This document shows positions 25,606-34,843 of a DNA stretch of 53,027 nucleotides, piece by piece. The stretch comes from Hyphomicrobiaceae bacterium (lineage in GTDB: Bacteria > Pseudomonadota > Alphaproteobacteria > Rhizobiales > Methyloligellaceae), in assembly GCA_028066055.1 (NCBI GenBank), contig JALCBY010000003.1, positions 72,289-125,315 of the forward strand, written 5' to 3'. Each line of letters begins with the position of its first letter. The stretch's first letter is position 1. A program made the translations under genes and the position numbers. The notes beneath the pieces are model-generated. The model had not been told where the DNA came from and searched no databases. It saw nothing but the letters and a program-made list of their open reading frames with translations.

Positions 25606-27129
25606 TCAGGTATGCTTGTACTTCTTGATCTCGCCGCTCTTGATACGCGCGAAGTAAGATTCCGTTTCCCTCTTCACGATCGGTGCCAGGAAATACAATC
25701 CGAGAATGTTCGGAACGCAGATCAGGAACACGAACGCATCGGAGATGTCGAGAATCGGTCCGAGTTGGACCATGCAGCCCAGGGCTACGAAGAAGCAAAA
25801 GATAGCCTTGTAGATGCGATCCATCGTCTGACTTTCCCCGAACAGATAGGTCCAGCCCTTGAGCCCGTAATACGACCAGGAAATCATGGTCGAGAAGGCG
25901 AACATCATCGCCGCGAATGCCAGCGGGATCGGGAACCAGGAGATCTCGCGCGCGAAGGCTGCCGACGTCATGGCGATGCCCTGTTGGCCGACAAGCGCGA
26001 AGCCGGGCTCGGCGACAGCCGCTGTGCCGATGACCAGCGCGGTGATGGTGCAGATCACGATGGTATCGATGAAAGGCTCAAGGAGCGAAACCACGCCTTC
26101 GGTGACCGGTTCGTTGGTTCGCACCGCCGAGTGGGCGATGGACGCGGAGCCGATACCCGCTTCGTTGGAGAAGACGGCCCGCTGGAACCCGATGATGAGT
26201 GCGCCCAACGCGCCACCGACGACACCCTCACCGGTCATGGCGCCGGTGAAGATGTTGGCGATAGCCTGCGGGATGGCGTCATAGTTCATGAAAATGACGA
26301 TCAGCGCGAAGACACAGTAGAAAATCGCCATGAAGGGCACGATCTTTTCGGTCACGCGCGCGATGGACTTGATGCCGCCGATGATGACCGATGCGACGAC
26401 CAGCGCCATGACGATGCCGAACAGCCAGCCCTTGTCGGCAAACCAGCTTTCCTGGGTACCACCGGTCACATTGACGAACTGCACGAACGCCTGGTTCGAC
26501 TGGAACATGTTGCCGATGCCGAGCGCGCCGAGACAGATGCCGATGGCGTAGAACGCACCGACGAATTTGCCGAAGCCCTCCATGCCGCGCTCGGAAAATC
26601 CCTTGCGCAGATAGTACATGGGGCCGCCCGAGACGGATCCGTCCGGATTCTCGTTGCGGTATTTGACGCCGAGCGTGCACTCGACGAATTTCGTGGACAT
26701 TCCGAGGAACCCGGCCATGATCAGCCAGAATGTAGCGCCCGGACCGCCGACGGTGACCGCGACCGCGACACCGCCGATATTGCCGATGCCGACGGTGCCG
26801 GAAACGGCCGTCGCAAGCGCCTGGAAATGGGAAACCTCGCCGGCATCTTTCGGATTGGCATAATCGCCGCGGACGAGCTCGATGGCGTGCTTGAAGCCAC
26901 GGATATTGATGAACCCCATGTAGACGGTGAAAAAGATCGCGCCGACAACGAGCCAGAGCACGACCAATGGCAGCGCGGCATCTCCAATGGGAATCTTGAA
27001 AAAGACGACTTTGCCGAACCATTCCGCGATTGGCGCGGTCATGGTGTTGATGGTTTCGTCAAACCCTGCCGCGTGAGCCGATGCACTCATCAAAGAAAGC
27101 ATGAGTGCGGCTAATAAAATTCTCTTCAT
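25606..27129 (-). CDS. Alanine/glycine:cation symporter (AGCS)
   Basis: This 507-residue sodium- or proton-coupled amino acid carrier of the AGCS family (E. coli YaaJ type) has a cleavable-looking N-terminus (LMLSLMSASAHAAG) and about eleven membrane segments. Family motifs present include GTVGIGNIGGVAVAVTVGGPGA, FLGMSTKFVECTLGVKYR and FSNEAGIGSASIAHSA. The long open frame on the opposite strand is an antisense shadow. A terminator follows 26 bases downstream. UspA lies upstream in the same direction (37 bases). Confidence 0.94.
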   Translation of the reverse strand: MKRILLAALMLSLMSASAHAAGFDETINTMTAPIAEWFGKVVFFKIPIGDAALPLVVLWLVVGAIFFTVYMGFINIRGFKHAIELVRGDYANPKDAGEVSHFQALATAVSGTVGIGNIGGVAVAVTVGGPGATFWLIMAGFLGMSTKFVECTLGVKYRNENPDGSVSGGPMYYLRKGFSERGMEGFGKFVGAFYAIGICLGALGIGNMFQSNQAFVQFVNVTGGTQESWFADKGWLFGIVMALVVASVIIGGIKSIARVTEKIVPFMAIFYCVFALIVIFMNYDAIPQAIANIFTGAMTGEGVVGGALGALIIGFQRAVFSNEAGIGSASIAHSAVRTNEPVTEGVVSLLEPFIDTIVICTITALVIGTAAVAEPGFALVGQQGIAMTSAAFAREISWFPIPLAFAAMMFAFSTMISWSYYGLKGWTYLFGESQTMDRIYKAIFCFFVALGCMVQLGPILDISDAFVFLICVPNILGLYFLAPIVKRETESYFARIKSGEIKKYKHT

Positions 27130-27166
27130 GACACTCCCCCTTGTGGTGTCTCGAATAGCTTGTGTC

Positions 27167-27601
27167 CTATGGGACGACGGTTACGGGAATCGGGGACATC
27201 TGAACGAGCGTTCCGGCGACACTGCCGAACAGCAGCGTTTTCATGCGCGACTCCCCCTTCCGTCCGATAAAGATCTGCGCCGCGCCGTGCTCTTTCGCGA
27301 GATCGACAAGCGTCTCAGCGGCATGACCGTGCCGCACTTCCGTCGCGACGCCGACGCCCTTGTCCCTGAAGGTCTGGGAAACGGGATCCAGCACGGTCGT
27401 CTGTGCGCGCTCGATCTCTTCTTCACGGCGCTGGTGGCGCTCGGCATTTTCCTCAGGCGTGTTGAAACTGTAGGGCGACCACTCGATCACGTAGGCGAGA
27501 ACGAGTTTTGCACTGCTTGCTTTAGCCCGTTCGGTCGCGAAATTGGCGGCTCTGAGGCTGCCTTCGCTCCCGTCAATGGCCACAAGGTAGGTCGTTGTCA
27601 T
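27167..27601 (-). CDS. Universal stress protein, UspA family
   Basis: This is a 144-residue UspA-fold protein. It starts at 27601 with MTTTYLVAIDGSEGS, preceded by GGAAGGGGG. The ATP-binding signature G-2x-G-9x-G-S is intact (GRKGE... LLFGSVAGTLV), so it should bind nucleotide. The end, SPIPVTVVP, is typical. It lies directly upstream of the AGCS symporter with a 37-base gap, so the two may share a transcript. Confidence 0.92.
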   Translation of the reverse strand: MTTTYLVAIDGSEGSLRAANFATERAKASSAKLVLAYVIEWSPYSFNTPEENAERHQRREEEIERAQTTVLDPVSQTFRDKGVGVATEVRHGHAAETLVDLAKEHGAAQIFIGRKGESRMKTLLFGSVAGTLVQMSPIPVTVVP

Positions 27602-27858
27602 CGGCGAGCCCCCTTCCGATTTGGCTTGCTGGAAACGCATCCGGGCTGCGGAAAACACAGTAGCCTGCTACCCGCGACACTTCAGCGCAGGTCGAGTAAG
27701 ACGCGAATGTGACGGGGCGCATAGAACCAAAGTCTGTGAAACGATGAGTCCAACCGTGCTCAAGAGCCGGAAATTGGACCCATTTGTGAGGAATGTAGCC
27801 GAACCGGCTGTGACGACAGATCAGGCAGAGATTTCAGTCAGATCCGCAAAAACCCGTG

Positions 27859-28578
27859 TCAGTTGGCGGGTGTGGTGACGGAAGCCCGCAAGGGAAGCTG
27901 ATCTTTCACCTCGCGGCATTTCTTGCCCATGAATTCGTTGACCATCTCGACCAGCGGTCCCTCAAGCGCGTTCAGCGAATTATCGAGTTTGGCGCTTGGC
28001 CAGATCACCGAGTAAGCCAGCATGGGCGCATCGATCGAGCCCCAGTTGAGCCGTCCGGAGGTCGCCTTTCCGTCTTTGAACGTCACTTCCGGTGTGATTT
28101 CCACCGTGATGTCATATGTCTCCCCGTCCGACTTGAGGTCGAGCGAGCAGGCGATGCGATGGGTATCGAGTTTGGCTGTGCTACTCCGCGGGCTGGCGGC
28201 GGCGGCGAGTGTCGAGCGTTTGAGTTTCAGCTGTGTCGTGCAGCGCGCCTTTCCCCAGGGCCAGTCGAGTTTGCCGCCCGACAGCATGTTTTCAATGTCT
28301 TCCTCACGCCAGGTTTTGACGATCGGGCAATCGATATCCGCGCCTTGCGGATCCTTTGTCGAGAGAATGCTGCAGATCTGGACTTTACACACGCGCCGCT
28401 GCGCCTTTTCCGCCTTCTCCGCCGGCGTCAGGACGCGTTTGACCCCAGCCGACTTCCCCGATTCCGTTGCGGGTGAACTGTCCTCTGAACCGGGGCTCTG
28501 GCTCCACGAGGGTGATGCTGTTGCGAAGCACAAAGCGGTGATGACCACGGCAAGCGGAGTTCGAGCAGGAAAATACAA
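27859..28578 (-). CDS. Exported protein of unknown function
   Basis: This 239-residue protein has a signal peptide (PLAVVITALCFATASPSWSQ). After a Ser/Glu-rich linker it has a Cys-containing part (RRVCKVQICSIL, DCPIVK, KARCTTQ, IACSLDL, KKCREVK; six cysteines in the mature part), so disulfides are likely. The mature part is beta-rich. No family is recognised; alphaproteobacterial genomes often hold such proteins without assigned roles. Start is TTG at 28578, with GGAG about 12 bases upstream, since no ATG is available in the signal region. Confidence 0.75.
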   Translation of the reverse strand: MYFPARTPLAVVITALCFATASPSWSQSPGSEDSSPATESGKSAGVKRVLTPAEKAEKAQRRVCKVQICSILSTKDPQGADIDCPIVKTWREEDIENMLSGGKLDWPWGKARCTTQLKLKRSTLAAAASPRSSTAKLDTHRIACSLDLKSDGETYDITVEITPEVTFKDGKATSGRLNWGSIDAPMLAYSVIWPSAKLDNSLNALEGPLVEMVNEFMGKKCREVKDQLPLRASVTTPAN

Positions 28579-28658
28579 GATAACGGCGCTCCAATGGGTT
28601 GAATGGCTGGGACTGCGGGCGGCAGACAGTTAAGATTTGGCGGTAACGGGACCGATAT

Positions 28659-29069
28659 TCAAGCTTGGACGGATTCGTCCGACGCGTTTTCACCGAAAAA
28701 CAGCAGGCATCCGTCAGGATCTTTCACATGGAATTCGCGCATCCCGTAAGGTTGCGTGAACGGTGCACGAACCCGTCCATCCTCAAGCGCATCAAGCTTG
28801 GCCTTGTAGATGTCGTAGAGGTCGTCGACACCCTTCACCCAGAGATAGACAGAGATGTTGTTGGCGGTTGCCTGAAGGGCGGCCTCGTCGTCTGTCCGGA
28901 TGAAATGCAACGCTGCCTCGCCATGGACGACGATGGCAAAACTCTTGTCTTCGGAAACGAAACGCCGTTCAAAGCCGAGCACGTCTGCGTAGAAATCGAC
29001 GCTCGCCTCCACATCGCGTACCGGCACGATGGCGACGGCATCTTCTATGAGGGGCTGGGTGTCACTCAT
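28659..29069 (-). CDS. VOC (glyoxalase/bleomycin-resistance) protein
   Basis: This 136-residue single vicinal-oxygen-chelate protein has the paired beta-alpha-beta-beta-beta modules. IVPVRDVEASVDFYADVLGF is a typical N-terminal part, and EFHVKDPDGCLLFFGE is the typical end with the second metal-ligand position. VOC proteins range from lyases to binding proteins that resist antibiotics; substrate is unknown here. It is third in a minus-strand set after leuB and the DJ-1-like gene, 24 bases from the latter. Confidence 0.88.
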   Translation of the reverse strand: MSDTQPLIEDAVAIVPVRDVEASVDFYADVLGFERRFVSEDKSFAIVVHGEAALHFIRTDDEAALQATANNISVYLWVKGVDDLYDIYKAKLDALEDGRVRAPFTQPYGMREFHVKDPDGCLLFFGENASDESVQA

Positions 29070-29093
29070 GGAACCAGTGTGACGGGGAGGCGG

Positions 29094-29786
29094 CTAGGCG
29101 TAAACCCGCTCAATACCCTGTCCCCAGCCGAGGCCGGACTCGATGCATTTATCCGCGGTCTCCTTGTCGATCAGCTGGGTCAGCAACCACCGGTCGAGTT
29201 CGACCCCGGCCAGACATCCGGCGGCCATGGCCATGCGTTCATGGGTCACAAGCGGCTTCTCCACGAAGATGCCGCCCTTGCTCTCGAGCGCCTCTCGTGC
29301 GGTCGGATAGGTGGTGGCCTCCACACCGGCAAGTAGTCCCGACCCGGCGAGGATCAGCGCGCCGGAGCATTGCGAGCAGACATACTGATCGTCGGGATCG
29401 AGCAGCAGGCGGGCGAGAAACTCAGCGTCGTTCATGAGTTCGCGCGTTGCCGGGCCGCTCGCCACCACCACGGCATCCATGTCGCGGGCGCTCTCAATGG
29501 GTCCGTGGGTGCGCAGCTCGTAGCCGGCGGCCGTAACGTGTTGCGGTTTGGTGCCGAGGATCATGACCGACCAGTTGCCGCCGCGCGTGGGTTGTGCCTC
29601 GTAGTCAACGGCCTCGTCTTCGCCACCCCCTTCTCCGTCCTCGTCGGTTTCCTCCTCCTCCGGAGGCTCATCCGCAGGGGGCAGCATCTCGGGGAACATC
29701 GTCAGCGGCCGGTTCAGGAAATCCCAGTGAAGCCACACGTCGATGTCGGTTACGCCGTCGAAGGCGATTATTGCGATCTCGGTCAT
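29094..29786 (-). CDS. DJ-1/PfpI family protein with acidic insert
   Basis: This 230-residue DJ-1/PfpI (GATase1-like) protein starts with a beta strand (EIAIIAFDGVTDIDVW) and has the nucleophile elbow CSGALILAGSGLLAG, as in isonitrile hydratase and related proteins. Between about residues 35 and 67 there is an Asp/Glu/Pro/Gly insert, absent from typical members. Role is unknown; family members include glyoxalases, hydratases and chaperones. It is 14 bases after leuB and before a VOC gene. Confidence 0.85.
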   Translation of the reverse strand: MTEIAIIAFDGVTDIDVWLHWDFLNRPLTMFPEMLPPADEPPEEEETDEDGEGGGEDEAVDYEAQPTRGGNWSVMILGTKPQHVTAAGYELRTHGPIESARDMDAVVVASGPATRELMNDAEFLARLLLDPDDQYVCSQCSGALILAGSGLLAGVEATTYPTAREALESKGGIFVEKPLVTHERMAMAAGCLAGVELDRWLLTQLIDKETADKCIESGLGWGQGIERVYA

Positions 29787-29800
29787 GTTGTTTGCCTTTG

Positions 29801-30907
29801 CTACGCGGCGAGCTTGTCCATCTCCGCCTTGATGGCGGCGCCCATTTCGGTCGTGGAGACTTGCTTCTTGCCGTCCTGCATGATGTCGGCGGTGCGCAAT
29901 CCGCTCTCAAGGACGTTTGCGATTGCCGTGTCCACGATATCGGCGGCCTCGCCCATGTTGAAGGTATAGCGCAGGCTCATGCCGAAACTGGCGATCGTGG
30001 CGATGGGATTGGCAAGCCCCTTGCCGGCGATATCGGGCGCTGACCCGTGCACCGGTTCGTAAAGCGACTTGCGCTTTCCGTCCTCCTCCGCGCCGAGAGA
30101 AGCCGAGGGCAGCATGCCAAGCGAGCCCGTCATCATTGCCGCCTCGTCCGACAGCATGTCGCCGAACAGATTGTCGGTCACGAGCACGTCGAACTGCTTG
30201 GGATCGCGGATGAGCTGCATGGCGCAATTGTCGGCGAGGATGTGATGGGATTCCAGATCGGAATACTCTTCCTTGAAGATCCGGTCCGCCACCTCGTTCC
30301 ACAGCACGCCGGTGTGCATCACGTTGCGTTTTTCAGCCGAGTGGATCCTTTTGCTTCGCTTACGGGCAAGGTCGCAGGCGACGCGTACGATGCGCTCGAT
30401 TTCAGGCGTCGTGTAAACGGTCGTGTCGACCGCGCGTTTGTGTCCGTCCCCGTGCTCGGTGATTTCCTTCGGTTCGCCAAAATAGGTTCCACCGGTCAGC
30501 TCGCGCACGATCATGATGTCGAGGCCCTCGACCAGCTCGCGTTTGAGCGATGACGCATCGGCGAGCGCCGGATAGCAGATTGCCGGGCGCAGATTGGCGA
30601 ACAGGTCGAGATCCTTGCGCAAACGCAGCAATCCGGCCTCGGGGCGAATGTCGAATGGGACACCGTCCCATTTGGGCCCGCCGACCGCGCCGAGCACGAC
30701 TGCGTCCGCCTTCATCGCCTTGTCGACGGTCTCGTCGCTGACGGGCGCACCGTCGGCATCGATGGCCGCGCCGCCAACAAGTGCGGTTTCGACATTGAAG
30801 CTGTTCTGGGTCTGCGCGTTGAGCCAGCCGACCACGCCCTCGACCTCGCCCATCACTTCGGGCCCAATGCCGTCTCCGGGCAGAAGAAGAAGATCGTAAC
30901 TCGCCAT
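29801..30907 (-). CDS. leuB: 3-isopropylmalate dehydrogenase
   Basis: This 368-residue NAD-dependent enzyme oxidatively decarboxylates 3-isopropylmalate to 2-oxoisocaproate in leucine synthesis. It starts at 30907 with MASYDLLLLPGDGIGPEV, preceded by GGGAGAG. Family marks include GAVGGPKW, RPEAGLLRLRKDLDLFAN (substrate-binding Arg) and the metal-binding TDNLFGDMLSDEAA. Other leucine genes leuD and leuC lie upstream on the same strand but separated by other genes. DJ-1- and VOC-type genes follow closely. Confidence 0.97.
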   Translation of the reverse strand: MASYDLLLLPGDGIGPEVMGEVEGVVGWLNAQTQNSFNVETALVGGAAIDADGAPVSDETVDKAMKADAVVLGAVGGPKWDGVPFDIRPEAGLLRLRKDLDLFANLRPAICYPALADASSLKRELVEGLDIMIVRELTGGTYFGEPKEITEHGDGHKRAVDTTVYTTPEIERIVRVACDLARKRSKRIHSAEKRNVMHTGVLWNEVADRIFKEEYSDLESHHILADNCAMQLIRDPKQFDVLVTDNLFGDMLSDEAAMMTGSLGMLPSASLGAEEDGKRKSLYEPVHGSAPDIAGKGLANPIATIASFGMSLRYTFNMGEAADIVDTAIANVLESGLRTADIMQDGKKQVSTTEMGAAIKAEMDKLAA

Positions 30908-31069
30908 GGTCGTACTCTCCCTGAAATTTACCTGGTCTTTGTAGTCCGCGGCGATGATCAGACCGCCTCGCGGGCGGAGTTTGGGTAGCCGGAGAACCCG
31001 TCGCACGCAAGGGCAAAGTATGAGAGGATCGGCGCCCGATTGACTATCACTCAACGGATGATCCGCAAA

Positions 31070-31435
31070 ATGCCCGACAACAACTCAGCGTGCCAAAGGG
31101 TTGAAAATCTTTTTCGCGACATTCCGGAGAGCTTGCCCGAAGAACTGTTCACCGAACTGGCCTCCGGCGGCTCAACACGTATCCTGCGGATCGTTTCGAC
31201 CGGCCACACAACGCCCGATGGCGAATGGTACGACCAGGAGGACAGCGAGTGGGTGGTTGTCCTGAAAGGACGGGCAAGGCTGAGTTTTGCCGATGGTCGC
31301 GATGATCTGGAAATGGGGCCGGGTGATCATGTGTTGCTGCCGGCCCATTGCCGTCATCGCGTCGCATGGACCTCGCCTGAAGAACCGACCGTCTGGCTTG
31401 CTGTGCATTTTGATGCGCAAACGCAAGCAGGTTAG
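31070..31435 (+). CDS. Cupin domain protein
   Basis: This 121-residue single-domain cupin has motif 1-like residues GEWYDQEDSEWVVVLKGRARL and motif 2-like residues GPGDHVLLPAHCRHRV. The usual metal ligands are only partly retained, since the His-His pair of motif 1 is replaced by Tyr/Asp, so enzymatic activity is uncertain. ATG 31070 is chosen for a purine-rich GGATGA ten bases upstream; ATG 31058 is possible. It diverges from leuB and precedes a CoA transferase by 48 bases. Confidence 0.82.
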   Translation: MPDNNSACQRVENLFRDIPESLPEELFTELASGGSTRILRIVSTGHTTPDGEWYDQEDSEWVVVLKGRARLSFADGRDDLEMGPGDHVLLPAHCRHRVAWTSPEEPTVWLAVHFDAQTQAG

Positions 31436-31483
31436 GTTGCAGGCCGCTAATCACTCACCAATACGTTCGCTTCGGACAGCCTG

Positions 31484-32686
31484 ATGACCAGCAAACCACT
31501 TCAAGGTGTCACTGTTCTCGATCTCACCAATGTTCTGGCGGGCCCGTTCTGCGGCCACCAGCTTGCGCATCTCGGTGCCGACGTGATCAAGGTCGAAATG
31601 CCGGGTCGCGGAGATCTCGCGCGCCAGCTCGGCGCCGACACCGAACTGAACGAGAAGCTCATGGGCGTATCGTTCATGGCGCAGAATGCGGGCAAACGCT
31701 CCATCACGCTCAATTTCAAGCACGAGAAGGGCCGCGGGCTGTTCCGCCAGCTCGTCGCGAAAGCCGACGTGGTTATCGAGAATTTCCGGCCCGGCGTGAT
31801 GGACCGGTTGGGGCTTGGCTTTGACGCTCTGAAACAGCACAACGACAAACTCATCTATTGCGCCATCTCAGGCTACGGCCAGGACGGGCCGATGCGCGAT
31901 CTCCCGGCCTACGACCACATCATCCAGGGCGTCGCAGGTGTCATGAGCATTACCGGAGCGCCGGACACCGCGCCCTACCGCGTGGGCTATCCGATGTGCG
32001 ACACCATTGGCGGCTTGACGGCGGCCATGGCGATCTGCGCCGCGGTGGCGGGACGCGACAAGGACGGCGCGCAGTTCATCGACGTCTCGATGCTGGAGTC
32101 GACGCTGGCGACCATGGGATGGATCGTCTCCAATTATTTGGTCGCAGGCGTCGATCCCAAGCCGCTGGGCAATGAGAATTTCACCTCGGCGCCCTCCGGC
32201 ACCTTCGATACGGCGGACGCGCCGCTCAACATCGCCGCCAACAAACAGGAGCAGTATGAGGCATTGTGCAGGATCATCGGACGGGAGGATCTGCTCGATC
32301 ATCCCGACTATGTCACGCGCGATCTGCGGAAACAGAACCGCTACGCGCTCAAGGCCGAAATCGAGAAGGAGCTTGCGAAACGCACCGCGCGCGAATGGGC
32401 GGATATTCTGAACAAGGCAGGGGTGCCCTCCGGCACCGTCCAGAGTGTTCCCGACGTGCTCGCCGACCCACAGATCTCGACACGCGGGATGATCGCGGAC
32501 TATCCGGATGTTCCGGGCGTTGGTCGCGATGTGCGGTTGCTGCGCACCGCCGTCAAGGTGAACGGTGAGGCGGTTTCGGTCGACGCGCCGCCGCCGACCC
32601 TCGGCAAGCACAATAGAGATGTCTATGCCGAACTCGGCCTCAGTGAAGACGAGCTGCGGTCTCTGAAAGACGAGGGTGTGATCTAA
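31484..32686 (+). CDS. CoA transferase family III (CaiB/BaiF)
   Basis: This 400-residue family III CoA transferase forms interlocked dimers and moves CoA between carboxylic acids. LDLTNVLAGPFCGHQLAHLGADVIKVE is the family's N-terminal half, and Asp173 in YPMCDTIGGL sits where the catalytic aspartate lies in formyl-CoA transferase. The donor and acceptor are unknown. It is convergent with leuD; a 14-bp palindrome lies between them. Confidence 0.92.
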   Translation: MTSKPLQGVTVLDLTNVLAGPFCGHQLAHLGADVIKVEMPGRGDLARQLGADTELNEKLMGVSFMAQNAGKRSITLNFKHEKGRGLFRQLVAKADVVIENFRPGVMDRLGLGFDALKQHNDKLIYCAISGYGQDGPMRDLPAYDHIIQGVAGVMSITGAPDTAPYRVGYPMCDTIGGLTAAMAICAAVAGRDKDGAQFIDVSMLESTLATMGWIVSNYLVAGVDPKPLGNENFTSAPSGTFDTADAPLNIAANKQEQYEALCRIIGREDLLDHPDYVTRDLRKQNRYALKAEIEKELAKRTAREWADILNKAGVPSGTVQSVPDVLADPQISTRGMIADYPDVPGVGRDVRLLRTAVKVNGEAVSVDAPPPTLGKHNRDVYAELGLSEDELRSLKDEGVI

Positions 32687-32692
32687 GTTTCA

Positions 32693-32706
32693 GCGGCGTA
32701 CGCCGC
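32693..32706. terminator. Palindrome between convergent genes
   Basis: GCGGCGTACGCCGC is a perfect 14-bp inverted repeat between the CoA transferase and leuD stops. It could act as a bidirectional hairpin, but there is no U-run on either side, so terminator function is unsure. Confidence 0.35.
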
Positions 32707-32711
32707 AAGGT

Positions 32712-33317
32712 CTACAGCCAGGGACGTTCCGTTTGCAGGCGTTCCTCATGGGCATCGATCTTGTGCATCTTCTGCTCGGTCTGGCCGATGTCGTCGAGGC
32801 CGTTGAGCAGGCAGTGCCGCGAATGCGGGTCGATCTCGAATTTTATGACGCCACCGTCGGGACCGCTGATCTCCTGCTTCTCCAGATCGATGGTGATCGT
32901 CGCATTTGCGCCGCGCGAGGCGTCGTCGAGCAACTTGTCGATTTCTTCCTGGGGAAGCTCGATCGGCAGCATGCCGTTCTTGAAACAGTTGTTGTGAAAG
33001 ATGTCCGCAAAGGACGGCGCGATGACGCAGCGGATGCCGAAATCATGCAGCGCCCATGGCGCATGCTCGCGGCTTGATCCGCACCCGAAATTCTCGCCCG
33101 CAATCAGGATTTTTGACTGCCGGTAGGCCGGCTTGTTGAGTATGAAGTCCTCATTCTCCGACCCATCCTCCTTGTAGCGCATCTCGGCGAAAAGCGCTTT
33201 GCCGAGGCCGGACCGCTTGATGGTCTTCAGATACTGCTTGGGGATGATCGCATCGGTATCGATGTTGATCATGTCCATCGGTGCGGCCACGCCGGTCAGG
33301 GTGGTGAATTTTTCCAT
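32712..33317 (-). CDS. leuD: 3-isopropylmalate dehydratase, small subunit
   Basis: This 201-residue LeuD swivelling domain pairs with LeuC to isomerise 2- to 3-isopropylmalate. Typical marks are [22 protein letters not shown] near the start and [16 protein letters not shown] (about 75-90). Length is normal. The gene stands alone between convergent and divergent neighbours, about 3.3 kb from leuC, rather than being joined as leuCD. The plus-strand neighbour at 33484 is divergent. Confidence 0.97.
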   Translation of the reverse strand: MEKFTTLTGVAAPMDMINIDTDAIIPKQYLKTIKRSGLGKALFAEMRYKEDGSENEDFILNKPAYRQSKILIAGENFGCGSSREHAPWALHDFGIRCVIAPSFADIFHNNCFKNGMLPIELPQEEIDKLLDDASRGANATITIDLEKQEISGPDGGVIKFEIDPHSRHCLLNGLDDIGQTEQKMHKIDAHEERLQTERPWL

Positions 33318-33483
33318 GGTCTCAACTCATTTGCTGATGCGCCACCGCGGGCGCAAAACCTTCTTGGCGCTTTTCATGCGGCGTTTGGCGCTGCTGGTCA
33401 AGTCTGCAGACAACCGGTTGGCCGGACCATATCTGCGCCATGACCTTGTTTCGCGCCGCACGCGGTGCGGTTAATATGGCGCC

Positions 33484-34236
33484 ATGATGGATCCGACCAT
33501 ACTCTTTGCCGTTGCCGCGACCTTCCTGCTCGCGGGTACGGTCAAGGGCGTCATCGGTCTCGGTCTGCCGACCGTCAGTCTCGCCATCCTCACCGTTCTT
33601 CTGGACCTGCCGAGCGCCATGGCGCTGCTGCTCGTACCGTCGTTCGTCACCAATCTGTGGCAGGCAATGGTCGGTGGGAACGGCATGGTCATTCTGCGGC
33701 GGATCTGGCCGTTTCTGGCCATGGCGACGGTGACGGTCTGGGTTGGGGCAACGGCGCTGACGCGCATCGATCTCGCATGGCTTTCCGCGCTTCTCGGCAT
33801 GCTGCTTGTGAGCTATGCGGCCATCAGCCTGTCCGGATACCGAATTGCTCTCAACATGCGGCAGGAGGTCTGGGCCGGACCGTTGATCGGAACCGCGAAC
33901 GGAATCCTGACCGGCATGACGGGTTCCTTCGTGGTGCCCGGCGTCATGTTCCTGCAAGCGATCGGCCTGCCGCGCGACATGCTGATCCAGGCCATGGGCA
34001 TGCTGTTCACGGTTTCGACCCTGGCGCTCGCGGCCGCGTTGCAGGGGAACAACCTGCTGACCGGCGAACTTTCCGTCGTTTCGGCGGCGGCCCTCGTTCC
34101 GGCGATCCTCGGCATGGTTTTCGGCCAGCGCATCCGGCAGCGCTTGTCGGAAGAAAAATTCCGAAAAGTTTTCTTTATCGCCTTGCTGCTGCTCGGAGCT
34201 TACATCATCGTCAGCGCGCTGGCCGGCGCCGGGTGA
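33484..34236 (+). CDS. TauE/SafE family permease
   Basis: This 250-residue membrane protein of the TauE/SafE/YfcA family (sulfite, sulfoacetate and similar anion exporters) has about eight membrane segments and the repeated half motif AGTVKGVIGLGLPTVSLA / TGMTGSFVVPGVMFLQAIGLPR. The substrate cannot be predicted. The start is fixed because an upstream ATG meets a stop at once. It lies between leuD and two secreted HECGHQ proteins with which it converges. Confidence 0.9.
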   Translation: MMDPTILFAVAATFLLAGTVKGVIGLGLPTVSLAILTVLLDLPSAMALLLVPSFVTNLWQAMVGGNGMVILRRIWPFLAMATVTVWVGATALTRIDLAWLSALLGMLLVSYAAISLSGYRIALNMRQEVWAGPLIGTANGILTGMTGSFVVPGVMFLQAIGLPRDMLIQAMGMLFTVSTLALAAALQGNNLLTGELSVVSAAALVPAILGMVFGQRIRQRLSEEKFRKVFFIALLLLGAYIIVSALAGAG

Positions 34237-34270
34237 ATTCATTTCTTATGAAAACCGAAAAGTGAGTGCC

Positions 34271-34777
34271 CTAGTTCTGGGCCCGGCGCGGCTTTGCCTT
34301 TGCGAAACACTTCCGCATGATCTCGCAGCGTTTCGGACCGGGCGGGTGCACCCAGTCGCCCGGGTGGGGTTCGAGAAAGGTGCAGATCTCGTCCATGCCC
34401 GATTCCGTCAACCAGCCTTCCCGCTTGCCGCGCTCGACCGCGTAACAGTCCGCCCGGGTCTCACGCGGTCCGAAAATCTGGTGGCCGCACTCGTGGGCAT
34501 AAACATAGAGGCGTACCGTGTCCGAGAGCCCTTCGAGCTTCTGTGGATTGAGGATGATCACGCCCTTCTTCGCGCCGCCATAGTCCCAGAAGGTGTGTGA
34601 GATGAGCGTCCGCGCCTGGCCACAGCGCACGTAACGCCCCGCAAGCTTGAGCTTGCCCGGCGCCAGAAGCTTGTCCTTGGGCGAGGCCTCGGGTCCGGGC
34701 GACGTCGATACCAGCAATCCGGCACCGATGACCAGCGCGCAGGCAGTCGCGACCTTGTTCAATCGCCAGAATCTCAA
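34271..34777 (-). CDS. Secreted HECGHQ protein, copy 2
   Basis: This 168-residue protein has an N-terminal signal segment (ATACALVIGAGLLVS) and a zincin-type motif HECGH at 95-99, followed by ETRADC, with Glu106 or Asp110 as possible third metal ligand. Its six cysteines (52, 97, 111, 132, 151, 157) have exactly the same spacing as in the gene upstream, so the two are tandem paralogues. I chose the TTG start at 34777, which has GGGGAAG upstream. HExxH suggests a zinc metalloprotein, possibly a small peptidase; activity is inference. It follows copy 1 by 66 bases. Confidence 0.78.
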   Translation of the reverse strand: MRFWRLNKVATACALVIGAGLLVSTSPGPEASPKDKLLAPGKLKLAGRYVRCGQARTLISHTFWDYGGAKKGVIILNPQKLEGLSDTVRLYVYAHECGHQIFGPRETRADCYAVERGKREGWLTESGMDEICTFLEPHPGDWVHPPGPKRCEIMRKCFAKAKPRRAQN

Positions 34778-34843
34778 ACTTCTTCCCCGTCTGTTTGGCA
34801 GATGCTGCAAGGTGCGGCTGCAACATCGGTGGGTCAAATCACG

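Noticed and set aside
25612-27114. 500-codon plus-strand open frame opposite the AGCS symporter
   Set aside because: It is an exact antisense of a clear transporter gene, Asp/Arg/Glu/His-rich without a hydrophobic core or family motif.
27602-27878. Plus-strand frame between UspA and the exported protein
   Set aside because: It has no recognisable motif, a weak start and runs into the opposite-strand gene; the 257-base gap seems empty.
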